DNA of 64,000 nt, from contig LUVW01000017.1 in NCBI GenBank assembly GCA_001661515.1, positions 434,001 to 498,000 of the forward strand, given 5' to 3'. Positions 11,506 through 22,608 of this stretch are shown in pieces; position 1 is the stretch's first letter, and every line of letters starts with the position of its first letter. The position numbers and the translations under genes are program-made. This DNA is from Capniomyces stellatus (lineage: Eukaryota > Kickxellomycota > Harpellomycetes > Harpellales > Legeriomycetaceae). The notes below the pieces were generated by a model, which saw nothing but the letters and a program-made list of their open reading frames with translations, was not told the origin of the DNA and did not search any database.

Positions 11506-14500
11506 CTAAAACACAAATGAAATAAAGTATAAAATGGGATAGAGAAAGGAAATAGCAAACAGAAAAAGCTCAGTGTACATAAGCGCCAAGACGTAATAGT
11601 TTGGACTGAACAGGATGGATCTGGATTTATGTTCTAGCCAGCCAGATATATGGCGCCTGAAACCACAGGAACCTACACTAGCACCATCTGCGCTACTGTG
11701 CGAGTAACCGCTTTTACCATTCGGATAAACTGACCATACGTTCTTTTTAAATATTATCCAATTAGTCAATACCGAATATATGTTGATGGATGGATGAATG
11801 CTGAACTGATCTGGATCCTCGTGATTTTCAGAATACCTTTTTATTACAACTTTGCCTGGGCCGAATTTTCCAATCATACCATTACCATTAGCATTAACAT
11901 TACCATTACTATCACCGATACTATTACTACTATCAAATTCATTACTATATTCGCCAACTGGATAAAAATCAACTTTGGGAATACCAAAATCAGCATTGGT
12001 GTCGCCTTTGTTTTCCTCAAGTTCAAAATGTAGTAACAAGTCATTATGAGATTTTCCACCCAGCAACACTGAATCCAATATTTTATGGGGCGCGCCGTTT
12101 GAAACGTGGTTGTGCTTGTGAGCCTCAACGGAGCCAAAGTGGTTGGATTTAGGATCCAAAATCTGCAGATTAGTTGCCAATACAGATTCGGGGTAAGCCA
12201 AGTCGTTTTCTTTGATTGCAGATATCAGGATAAAGTTTGGCAGTGTTGGCAGGACAAACAGGACAGCAAACATAACAACACCAGCAACATTTTTAGCACT
12301 AAAAGCGCTGTTTGAATGGCCCAGCACACTACTAGAGCCCGGTCTAGGTGAATTCCTGTGGTTGATGAGCTGCAGCGAAAGCAGTAGCAGGGCCAGGTAG
12401 TTGGCTAAAAAGGAGCCTGTAGTGTTGTAAACAGCAGAAGAAAGAGCTGAGAGTAAAAGTGTTGCAGGCAGCATAACCAACCCGAATCCACGTTTCCAGA
12501 GCCAGCCGCCAAACCTCAAAACTCCAGAAAAAAGATACACAACCCTTGTAACTAGGCTTTTGCCGTTAGTATTGACGTCATCGTGCACTGTGACAGCTTT
12601 TGAGAACAGCTGTTCAAGCTCAGTAGTGTTTTGCTGCTGCAAATAAAGTCGCTGTTTAAAAGAGACGCTCTCCACATCGCTTTTTGGTGTTTCAGAACTC
12701 AAAAACCCACCAAACAAGGGGTTTGCCCCAGTAGTTCTGCTTTTTCCAAATCCCTTCCCTGTCCCAAACCCTGGTCCCAATCTGCTTTTAAAAGCTGTGC
12801 TTGGGTTTGAATTTGGGTTCGGGCTTGGCTTTGGACTTGGAAACAGGTTGGAGTTTGTGAACGAGATAGAGTTGGTATAATTGTTTAGATTGGTAAACGA
12901 GCTTGGGCTTGAAATCGAGTTTGGTTTTTTCATTGTGGTAAAGCTCGACCTAAGTTTGCTCGCAAAGCTGGATGCTGGCTTAGATGTCAAGGTTGGCCCT
13001 ATTGGCTTTCCAAGACCATTGAGTCCCTGTAACGCCTCAACTGTATCGTCAGTGTCAACACCAAAGCCCTTGTATTTGTCAAAAGTTGTCCCTGATACGC
13101 CATGGTCGTTGTTGAACTGGCTCCTCCAGGCCAAGTCATTTTTTAAATCTTCTGATCCACCAGCCCCATTAAACCCAAACATGTTGGATCTAGTCTGCTT
13201 GTTTTTTGCTCCAGGCGCCGGTATCCTTGGTCCCAACAGCTTTCCAAACAAACCCCGACCCCCGCCTACACCAGCAAATCCCAAATCTCCATCATTACTG
13301 ACAGCGTTGGACTCGTCTGATCCCAGCGACAACGACTCCAACGACTTGAATGCATTGTTAAATTCGTGGGTTCCTGCCTCAGGTGTCTCAGACCTCCATT
13401 TGCGCAAATCTTTGTGCGCCTTCTTATCTCTAACTCCACTCTGGAGCTCTTCATTTAGCTGGCCCTGTTGTTCGCTCAGCTTGGGAACCCCTGGCGTCAG
13501 TGAAACGCTAGTAAATGAACACACAACCATCTACTTGACCATAACACTATTGTTAACTGCTATTGTACTTTTTGTTTCAAATAATCTTTCATCACGATTC
13601 GTATTTGTATCTTTTTTATTATTATCAATATTGTTTTTTTTTATTACAGTAGATAGATGAGACTAAAATACAAACCCACTCTACTTACTATGAGGTCCAC
13701 AAAAAATACAAACTGTTTGGGAACAAAGTGAAAGTTCCTTTGGTATATTTGGTAAACCAAGTCGCCTCGAAGAATCGTCATTACTCGCCACATCGATAAC
13801 ACCATTACGAATTTCTAGAATAATACGCATAGCAATAACTTGCAATTAAAAACTAAACAAAAACAAAAACAAAAACAAAAACAAAAACAAAAACAAAAAC
13901 AAACAAGCAGAATTTTTTGCTATCAATATAAAAACTTCTCAATACCTTGTAGCCGTCAATCCCAACCAGTCTCCGAGACGCATCCATTGCCATCATAGGC
14001 CAGTACGGGTTCCAGCTGGCCATCGAAAACGACGCACTTCCTATCACCAAAACCATCAAGTATTTCAAATAATCCAAGGCCCTATTCTCAAGGTGGTTGC
14101 TTATCAGCCCGTCAATCCTAGCTTTCTTTGCCAGCATATGTAGCAGCTCTGATAAGTGGTTGATAACTATGCCCTCACGAAGGTCGTTGATGCGCGTGCC
14201 TAGCCCATCCATTTCCGAAATATTTATTTGTGTTTTCCACGTTATTAGCGTCGTTAAAATAAAGCACATTAGTTTTACTACCCAGAGTAGAAACTGGTCT
14301 GCCCGCTTGAATGATGGCCTGATTTGTATTGGCTTTGTATCTACTTTCAAGCTGGTATTGTACCGCCCATAGTTTTGTATCTTCTCCTTGATCCCCCTTG
14401 CTCTGCTTACAATCCGCTCCACTACACCCAACTCGTTTAAATCTATATGCTTGGCCTCGTACGACCGCTCTAGTGCATTTTGAAACTGGTTGGTTCTAAA

Positions 14501-15022
14501 CCAGCCTAGCTGCTTTTTGAGTTTCTGTTCTACTCGCTTCTGGCATTCCTCGCATGATATCGGGTATTTTTTCTCCAGCTCTACTCTATATTTCCTCGCT
14601 TCAGCCAACAATTCATCGTATCTCGGATCCTATTCGTTTAGCACCAATATTTTATCAAGCTATCCAAAAAAAAGCTATACTCTATCATACATAATAACAG
14701 TAATTTTTGGTTGATTTATTAAACACATTTTCATTCCTACTCTTACATTTTCTTCAGGTAGATAGCTGGCCATCAGTCTTTCAACAATTTGCTGGTGCGT
14801 TAAGCATTTATTGCAGAATACAAACTCGTTATTTGCATCTTTCATATTCTGCATTTTAACTACTCGTTTTTTATCGTTTATACTTTCTTGTATCAATTTG
14901 CTTGTTTTTTTTAGGCTTAAAACAATATAGTAAAGCAAGATAAAAACGCCTCCAATTGTTAACCAGTCGAGAATTTGAGTTGAATTTTGTTTTATTCTTT
15001 TTCCGACTATTTTTTCTTTCAC
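11506..15022 (-). CDS. IMA1: IMA1/TMEM201 (Samp1)-like inner nuclear membrane protein, 4 exons
   Basis: Family members sit in the inner nuclear membrane and link chromatin or the LINC complex to the envelope. Proposed exons are 15022-14747, 14629-13946, 13814-13689 and 13530-11506. All junctions are phase 0 with GTAAGA, GTATTG and GTAAGT donors, giving 1036 aa. Joining exons 1 and 2 restores the Ima1 N-terminal signature: FCNKCLTHQQ, then a YLPEENDPRYDELL stretch, then YPISCEEC (Cys pairs near 70/73 and 118/121). Membrane spans are seen near 20-36, 205-222 and 280-303, with more in the exon 4 product, including one at the extreme C terminus as in TMEM201. Exon 4 adds a Ser/Asn/Gly-rich linker. 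Odd points: the left end of exon 1 opens on GTG with no in-frame ATG, so a short upstream exon or another start is likely; and the first CxxC pair of the family's zinc domain is absent. Joining exon 4 is an inference; it might be a separate gene. Confidence 0.7.
13855..13905. repeat. (CAAAAA)n tract in IMA1 intron 2
   Basis: About eight copies of a CAAAAA unit on the plus strand, reading GTTTTT on the transcribed strand. It lies inside the second IMA1 intron, some 40 nt upstream of the proposed acceptor, so in the transcript it is a U-rich tract. Translated, it gives a meaningless poly(Phe-Val) tail. Confidence 0.85.
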
Positions 15023-15684
15023 GTTGAATGTTTATATCTATATTTTTTTACTATTACTTTTACTTTTACTTTATTTTGTAAAATTTCATTATACAGTGGT
15101 TTAAATCAGCCAACAGCTTAAAATCAAACACTCTCTCCTAATCGGCCGTATTTGCACACCTATAAATTCCTTGTTTGATCTCTGCGCTCAAAATTCTGAA
15201 ACAAGCTCCAACTTCACCTCTAATTAAACAGTTGATTATACAGAATATATCTGGTCAAATGAATAAGTTAATTTGAAGGTCGCTCTTATTGTTTCGATTT
15301 CTGTTTAGGTTTAGCAAACTCAATGGTGTAAATGAAAATTTTAATATTTCAGTGTTCAAACGCTCTGACTTAGCCAACTTTAGGTTTAAACTATAAAAAA
15401 TTGATGTTTTTTTTAAAGAAAAAGATGAAAGAAAAACAGCAGGAAAAAATATCTAATCACGTTATGATTGGTTAATCCCATTAAACGAACATAATGATTT
15501 TATCGACAAAGTGGTGCCATTACTCCTAGGTAAAGTTGGCTTAATAAACCAAGATCGTTCCTAAATAACAAGAAAAAAAATACGAGAAAATAAAAAACAA
15601 AAACGGTTTGAAAATTTAGAATCTCATTGTCATTCTTTGGCAGCTCAAATGTACAAATACCGAGTCTAAACCTCCACAGTTACG
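15023..15684. other. Divergent intergenic region IMA1 / seryl-tRNA synthetase
   Basis: About 660 bp between two divergent genes, so it probably holds both promoters and perhaps a missing first exon of IMA1. A (TTACTT)-like run lies at 15048-15075. No further ORF is supported. Confidence 0.5.
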
Positions 15685-17871
15685 ATGTTGAAAGCCAGAG
15701 TGTATGCGATTATATGCAGGGCAGTGCCTCGGAACAGAATAAATGCATTTGAGTGTACTAGCTCGATTAACCTTGGTAAGTTTGACCCAATGCATGATAA
15801 TTAGGCTGTTGTTTTGAATGAAAGTAATTATGTGCGTAACTGATGTCGTTATGTTTGGGTGTGCGTACCAGCGTGTGTACGCAATAGGGAATACTCGAAG
15901 ATTAATTATGCGATTAATTACAAGTCAATTCAGAGTAATGTTGAATTGTACACTGAGAATGCAAGGTTGCGAAAGGTTGATGATTGCGATCCGTTACTAG
16001 TTTCGAACCTGTACGATGAATTCAAAAAGTTGCAAACAAAAGTGAATTCGTTGCGAATGAATTTAAACGAGGTGTCTAAAAAGTTTGCAAATGTCAACGC
16101 AAAGAACAACAAGAAAAAGAAGAAGAATGCTAGAAAGCACACAGAAGACGATCTTGAGGACACAGGCGCCAGCGACTTGGGTACTGGAAAAATAAGTTTT
16201 TGGGAATCAGAAATCATCAGAATCCAAGAGTCAGCAAAAGAGATAAAAGGAGAAATTAAAGAGGTTGAAACGAACCTGGCATTTATTGAAAATATACTGT
16301 TGCAAGAGGCACACAGAATTCCAAACTTGACGCATCCTGAATCGCCAATTGGAGATGAATCAAATGCAAAAGTAGTTGAAATAGCAGGCGAACTGGTTGA
16401 ATTATCAGGGATGGACAAGGATAGACTTGCGGGACAGCCAAACACAGGTACAGACGCAGATATAAACGTAGATACAGGTACCAGCACGGCAAAAAAGTAC
16501 TTGAAAGAGTATCGGGACAATGCAGAACTGTGTGAGCTTTTGGGCCTTGCAGATTTCGAGTCGGCATCCAAAGTATCGGGGAGCAGATTCCACTATTGGA
16601 AGAATGCGGGAACGTTTCTAGAGCTTGCACTTAACCAATACACTATGCAGAGGGCGGTAGAATATGGGTTTATTCCGTACATTCCACCAGAGATAGTCAA
16701 GTCGTCTGTAATTGATGGGTGTGGGTTCCGTCCCCGAACTTCGAGTATTTCAGGGTATAGAAGAGAGGTGCGTAAACTGCGGGAGCAGCTGGGACTAGCG
16801 CCAGATCCAAAGTACTCTGAAGAAGGAAAAGAGATAGATGAGGCGAACGCTGAAACTGAAGCTGAGGGAGAGCCAAGCCAGATATACAGGGTTGAGGCTA
16901 TTGCGCAGACAGAGGGTGGGGACGGAGAGAAAGCATCCTACAATACAGAAGATCCTTTATGTTTGATAGCAACGGCAGAAATTCCGCTGACAGCGTTGTA
17001 CAGCGGAGAGACACTTGAACAGAGGCCGCAAAGCCAGGAAATGGGGGTGGAGGGATGTGCTGAACCTTTTAAAGATCCAGTATTGGTTGGACAAACCGAG
17101 TGGTTTAAATCGGGACGCAGATTTAAGGAATATGCGGGTTGGAAGTCTTTTGCGGAAAGAAACGCAAAGTTGGAAAAGGAGCACAGCACCAAAGCCAATT
17201 TGTGCGACGACAAGAGTCCAAAGAGGAATGCAAATTCAAATGCAAATGCAAAAGCAAAACAGCTTCCGGTAGGAATGGTGGGGCTCAGCCACAGTTTCCG
17301 GTCAGAAGCAGGATCGGGAGGTAAAGACACAAGGGGACTTTACAGGCTGCACCAATTCACCAAGGTGGAGCTGGTGATACTTACGACGCCAGAAACCAGC
17401 AACGATGCACTAGACTATCTGGTGACATTCCAGAAGAATCTGTTTAAGGATCTGGGACTGACATACAAGATCCTTGATATGCCAACAAGCGAGCTGGGAA
17501 ACAGCGCATATAAAAAGTACGATATCGAGGCGTATATGCCGGGGAGAGGATCGTGGGGCGAGATTTCAAGCGCATCAAACTGCACCGATTACCAGTCTAG
17601 ACGGCTTGGGATTAAGTATAAGCCAAGCATTAGCATAAAGGCAGATAGTACGCCAGAGTCAGAGGCAAAAACTGGCAAAAAAAACAGCAGCCAAAAGTCT
17701 GGTTCGCCAAAAAGAGCGTTAGGGTTTGTGCACACGCTAAATGCTACTGCATGTGCTGTTCCAAGAACTGTGGCGGCAATTATCGAGTCGCACCAAACTG
17801 AGGATGGAAGCGTGAAGGTTCCTGAAGTTCTTTGGCCCTGGATGATGGGTATCCGCACATTAAGACCCTGA
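15685..17871 (+). CDS. Seryl-tRNA synthetase, probably mitochondrial, 2 exons
   Basis: Class II aminoacyl-tRNA synthetase that charges tRNA-Ser. Exon 1 is 15685-15775 and exon 2 is 15872-17871. The GTAAGTTT donor joins the CAG acceptor at 15871 to give 696 aa. The first 30 residues are rich in Arg, Ala, Cys and Ile with a single acidic residue, as expected of a mitochondrial presequence. A long coiled-coil arm follows (about 60-180, Lys-rich in the middle). The catalytic core shows IATAEIPLT near 396, motif 2 FRSEAGSGGKDTRGLYRLHQF near 505 and motif 3 LNATACAVPRT near 653. The core is interrupted by three hydrophilic insertions: about 60 aa before TAEIPLT, about 80 aa before motif 2, and a Ser/Lys-rich one before motif 3. 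Its 3' end faces SDH1. Family is certain. Mitochondrial location rests on the presequence and the bacterial-type motif spacing. Confidence 0.93.
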
Positions 17872-18108
17872 AATAACATGATTACTTTTGTTTATTTGTT
17901 TGTTTCAGATTAATATAGGCATCAAGTTGGTTTTAGACGATTATTTGAAATATGATTATCACTATTTTGACATTTATTTTCTGGTAGAGTTAAAAAAATA
18001 AATGAAAAAAAACAAAGAAAAGTTAAAGTAGAGAAAAGGAATGAAAAGGGATGAAATGAAATGGGGAAAAAAAAAAGGCAGGTATTAAAATAAAAGAGAA
18101 AGGGGGAC

Positions 18109-20931
18109 TTAGTAGACACGTTTGGCAGGTGGTACAGACTTGCACTCGGCAGCATCAAGGGTGTCATAGACTACAGGTCTATACTTGAGCTGGACATTGT
18201 CGGTTTCCTTGGCTTGGTAAGACAAAGTGTGTTTCATCCAGTTGACATCGTCACGTTCAGAGAAGTCCTCACGGGCATGGGCACCACGGGACTCCTTACG
18301 GGCAGCAGCAGACACAATGGTTTGGTTGGCGTTGGTGAGCAAGTTGCGCAACTCAAGGGACTCGTATAGATCGGAGTTCCAGATCAAGGAGCGGTCAGAA
18401 AGGTTGATGTCGTCAAAGGTCTTGCTTACTCTCTTCATCTCCTCAACACCCTCGTCAAGAATCTCCTGGTTACGGAACACCATGGCGTGGGCCTGCATGG
18501 TCTTTTGCATATCCAGTCTTACCTCGGATGTGCGCAACGAGCCGCTGGCAGTTCTGATCTTCTCCAAGTCAGCAATCGACTTGGATCCGGTCGAAGCGTC
18601 AAGAGCCTTCTGGGGCGAGTTTGGCGAGTTCTTTGATGCAATGTCAAGAGCTACTGAACGACCAAATACAACCAAGTCCAGCAACGAGTTGGCACCAAGT
18701 CTGTTGGCTCCATGAACCGACACACAAGCAGCTTCACCAGCAGCATATAGTCCTGGAACAACAGCCTCTTTGCCGTTTTGGTCTAGGTGCAGAACCTCTC
18801 CTGTGTACTTAGTTGGAATTCCGCCCATGTTGTAGTGGACAGTTGGCAGAACTGGAATTGCCTCCTTTGTGACATCTACTCCCGCAAAAATGTACGAGGA
18901 CTCGGAAATTCCTGGGAGTCGCTCGTGCAGCACATCGGCTGGCAAGTGCGAAAGCTGGAGGTAGATGTGGTCCTTGTTTGGCCCAACTCCACGGCCCTCG
19001 CGGATCTCAATTGTCATTGCTCTTGATACTACATCACGTGATGCAAGATCCTTGGCAGATGGTGCGTATCTCTCCATAAATCTCTCGCCCTCGCTGTTGA
19101 GCAAGTAGCCTCCCTCTCCTCTGGCACCTTCCGTAATCAAACATCCAGCCCCGTAGATTCCCGTTGGGTGGAATTGAACAAACTCCAAATCCTGCAGTGG
19201 AAGCCCAGCTCTTGCCACCATCGCGTTTCCGTCTCCTGTGCAGGTGTGTGCTGATGTTGCTGAAAAGTAGGCACGTCCGTATCCTCCTGTTGCAATAACT
19301 GTGTTCTTTGCCAAGATTCTGTGGATAACTCCGTCTTCCTGGTTAAGTGTCATCACTCCTCTGCACACTCCATCTTCCATCAACAAATCCAATGCAAAGT
19401 GTTCAATAAAGAATGTTGTATCATACTTTAGCGAGTTTCCGTACATTGAGTGAAGCATAGCATGTCCGGTTCTGTCTGCTGCACAACATGTTCTTGTTGC
19501 TTGTCCCCCTAAATTACCCCACCACCACCACCATCAACATTATTATTATTATTATTTAACCTTCAACATTATTATTATTATTATTATTAACTACCAACAT
19601 TATTATTATTTAACCTCCAATATCGCTATTATTAACCAAAATCTTATTATTATTTAACCACTGCTTCTTACCCTTTCCATATTCCAATGTCTGTCCTCCA
19701 AATGGACGCTGGTAGATATACCCTTCATCAGTACGTGAGAATGGCAATCCCATATGCTCCAGCTCAACTACTACCTTTGGTGCTTCACGACACATGTAAT
19801 GGATAGCATCTTGGTCTCCCAACCAATCACTTCCCTTAACTGTGTCATACATGTGCCAACGCCAGTCATCCTTCGACATGTTTCCTAACGCTGCATTGAT
19901 TCCTCCTTGTGCTGCAACTGTGTGCGATCTAGTTGGGAAAAGCTTGCTTACACAGGCTGTCTTGAATCCTTCTTTTGAAAGTCCCATAGCTGCGCGCAAA
20001 CCTGCTCCTCCTGCCCCCACTACCACTGCGTCAAAAACATGATCTACTACGTCATACTTTCCTGCCAGACTTGACTGCGAGTGTTTTGTTATTATTATCG
20101 AACAATTATGTTTTTAATACAAATCATTTTTATCTTGCTTATTCTCTTTATTCCACAATTGTCATATCTGTACCTACACTTGCTCGCATATATATCATTT
20201 TTACTCTTATAGCAGAATTAAATACTCATAAATCAATGACAACTACTTACTGGTGCTTCAGTGGCTCTTAGTCCCTGGGTGCCAATAATCTTGTTTACTT
20301 GGCTAGAACTATGGAAAGACTTTGCGTTTTTGACCTACATTCCAGAAAATACACATTGATTTTTAACCCCTAGAAAAACATGCTATCTACGCTCCCACTC
20401 TTTGGCTTGATTCCTCTTTCTACTTTTCCACTTTTTGACAACTGATTTCAAAGATGATTTGCATCTTGTCATCAGCCTTTATCCTATTCGCTCACTACAT
20501 TTACATTCTCAACATTTGCTCTTTTATTTAAAAGCATGAGGTGGAAGTGGAGGTAAGGCTCAATTGAGTAGCAATAGTTAAAGTTACTGTACATGCACCA
20601 CGCTCATCTACTTTGAAAAAAGCAAGTGATTTGTTTGCATGTTGTAAATTCAATCAAGTCTCACAATCTTATTTACAGATAAAGATATATCAGCAAACAT
20701 AACACATCCCCCCCCTCCCTCCCACCTCCCGCTTCAAGTGCATTCTTGAACGTCCATAAATCTACATGATCCAAATCTGTACTAATCAAACATTGGCGTC
20801 TTGGTGCTTTAAAGACGGGAGCAAAGCAGCAAATATACAAATGGTCGAGTAAAGCGCACACAACTTACCAAGCTGAATTTGTTTAGTGGCAATCCAAACT
20901 GCGTGCTTTTTGATGTGATTCTAGACAACAT
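18109..20931 (-). CDS. SDH1: Succinate dehydrogenase flavoprotein subunit, 4 exons
   Basis: FAD-bearing catalytic subunit of respiratory complex II, oxidising succinate to fumarate in the mitochondrial matrix. Exons are 20931-20869, 20334-20251, 20074-19672 and 19508-18109, all with GTAAG donors; total 649 aa, the usual family length. The first two exons encode an Arg/Lys/Ser-rich mitochondrial presequence starting MLSRITSKS. Exon 3 begins just before the conserved [18 protein letters not shown]-binding loop (near 64-78) and carries SHTVAAQGG, whose His100 is the expected covalent FAD site. The exon 3/4 junction rebuilds EYGKGGQATRT, followed by CCAADRTGH. Exon 4 carries [21 protein letters not shown] and the substrate/capping regions. 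Intron 1 (534 nt) holds a G-rich run and intron 3 (163 nt) an ATT-rich repeat. The gene is divergent from the rhodanese gene. Confidence 0.96.
19530..19640. repeat. (ATT)n-rich repeat in SDH1 intron 3
   Basis: Three blocks of ATT triplets, each ending in a TTTAACC- or TTAACTACC-like word, make most of the 163-nt intron between exons 3 and 4. On the sense strand it reads TAA-rich, with stops in frame, so it must be removed for SDH1 to be made. The blocks look like duplicated copies of a roughly 40-bp unit. Confidence 0.8.
20708..20730 (-). other. G-quadruplex motif in SDH1 intron 1 (sense strand)
   Basis: A C-rich run on the plus strand reads on the SDH1 sense strand as four G-runs of at least three, separated by loops of four, one and one bases. 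This fits the standard G3+N1-7 pattern in both the DNA non-template strand and the pre-mRNA. Folding is predicted, not shown. Confidence 0.6.
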
Positions 20932-22185
20932 TTTTTTTCTTTCACTTCCTTTCCTGTTTATCTACTATTCCTTTGCTTCAATTTTACTAGAGTCTGTATT
21001 CTTGAATAAAAAATTGTCAAACTTTGTGTTTACAGCGATTTGGAGTAAGAACTATTTAACGGAACAAAAATAAAACAATCTTTCATAAAACAAAGCTCCC
21101 GCTTCAAATACAGAATCACAATCAAATCTTGGGTTTGCCTGAGATTCTAGAATCCCGGACTCTGGTTTATTCTGGCAAACCTCGCTGTTGCCTATTTGAC
21201 ACTTTTGTTGCAAAAATCAACAGTTTATCTGAAAACCTCCCTTTGGACCAATCAGACTCTCATAAACCCTTTATCCCATTCGTTGTTTTGTTACAGAATT
21301 AAACTTCGCAATTTACTCCATGATTTTATTCTACTTTCTACTAGTCTTATCTCCCAATTTCACCTTTCCTCTATTTTTGTTCAGTTTTGCTATTTGGTCT
21401 TTTTCTTCTTTCAATTACTGCTTTTTTTTGAGACTGCTTTAAATTCCCTCTCACTATTATTGAACTTTTTCCTCTCGCTTTCCTTTTCCTACTTTTTTAT
21501 TTCCTTTCCTTGCTCTTTTTATCAAGTTTACTTGTTATCATCAATCACCCTATTCATTTTTTTGTTTATTTACTTTTTGGCCAAATTATCCTGTTTTATA
21601 CTTTATGCCAGCCTATTAATCCTTGTTTGTTTATTCGCGCACTCTTCAAGATCAAGTTTATTTCCTTTTTTTTCTTTTCCTTTGGTTCTCGTTCATAAAT
21701 GTGTAGTTTTTATATAAAGCTCTTTTCCAATATGTGAAATCGTCCTTATCTTTTACATAGTAAATTACCCCTTTAACATTTTTTTTTTTTCTAGCAACCT
21801 GATTTGCTTCATTTTGACAACTCGATTTCATTAAACATTGTTGCAAACAAGCTAATAAAAAAAAACTCCCCAACAACGCACTTTTTATTTGCTGGCTAAT
21901 CTTTTACCTTGTAATCTCGCATTTATTTAACCAATTTATTTTCCGTTTAAACTCTACTAAAGCTAAATGTACTAATAAAAGCTGTTCCCAACAATTTTTT
22001 GTTGAAACTTAATTATTTTCCTGGCTAGTGGCTACAAATAATAATAATTTTTTTCCATTATTCCGCAATTGACCAAAGCGATTAGTCTTCTTAAAAAAGT
22101 CTGCAAAATCGATCAACGCTATACTTTTTTCTCTTTACAGTATTTATAGCTAGATACTTTACTAACTTTGTGCAAAATCTCCACT
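20932..22185. other. Divergent intergenic region SDH1 / rhodanese
   Basis: About 1.25 kb between divergent genes. From about 21290 to 21700 the plus strand is strongly pyrimidine-rich (T with C), which opens a 173-codon frame at 21196-21717 made of Leu/Phe/Ser, judged non-coding. A nested palindrome lies at 21132-21181. No gene is supported; both promoters are expected here. Confidence 0.55.
21132..21181. repeat. Nested inverted repeat
   Basis: Perfect 8-bp arms GGTTTGCC and GGCAAACC are separated by 34 bp, and the spacer contains a perfect 12-bp palindrome GATTCTAGAATC at 21143-21154. It is too short for a tRNA and has no T-loop. It lies about 200 bp upstream of the SDH1 start codon. Confidence 0.6.
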
Positions 22186-22608
22186 ATGCTTTCTTCAATT
22201 TTCACATTACTAAAAAGCATTGCCGGGTTTTCTCCAACGACCGCCAGGATCATTGACTACAATGAGGTTTGCCAAATCGTCAAAAAAGAAAAGTTCCCCG
22301 ACGCTGCTATTATCGACGTCAGACAGCCAAGCGAGTTTGTAAATGGCCATATACCGGGGGCCCACAACATTCCTCTTGCTGAATTCAATCGGGCATTGCA
22401 GCTTGGTGCTGAGGATTTCAAAGGAAAATATAAATTTGAATTGCCAGCAAAAAACGACGCTGCCAAACCCATTGTTTTGTACTGCTTGTCCGGAAAACGA
22501 TGTTTTGCGTCAGCAAGCATGGCTGAGACCCTGGGATACACAGAAAATGTCCTGGTTTACGAAAACAGCTGGAACGAGTACTCTAGAAAGCAGGGTGGCT
22601 CAGGTTAA
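22186..22608 (+). CDS. Single-domain rhodanese (sulfurtransferase)
   Basis: A 140-aa protein consisting of one rhodanese domain, the fold that carries a persulfide on an active-site cysteine. IIDVRQPSEFVNGHIPGAHNIP is the classic CH2A region near 42-63. The active-site loop is CLSGKR with Cys100, followed by a C-terminal helix. About 20 N-terminal residues precede the domain and could target the mitochondrion, but this is weak. An ATG at 22186 was chosen; the frame opens 18 nt earlier at a TTG. No intron is seen. It resembles the small thiosulfate sulfurtransferase/Hsp67B2-type group. Substrate cannot be told from sequence. Confidence 0.88.
   Translation: MLSSIFTLLKSIAGFSPTTARIIDYNEVCQIVKKEKFPDAAIIDVRQPSEFVNGHIPGAHNIPLAEFNRALQLGAEDFKGKYKFELPAKNDAAKPIVLYCLSGKRCFASASMAETLGYTENVLVYENSWNEYSRKQGGSG

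Noticed and set aside
13640..13814. Alternative frame of IMA1 exon 3 ending CIFCGPHSK then stop
   Set aside because: It is open for about 43 codons, but the phase does not fit the GTATTG donor of exon 2. The hydrophobic frame fits the donor and the family's membrane layout better.
21196..21717. 173-codon plus-strand frame, Leu/Phe/Ser-rich
   Set aside because: Composition is fully explained by the pyrimidine-rich strand; it starts in no clear context and has no conserved segment.
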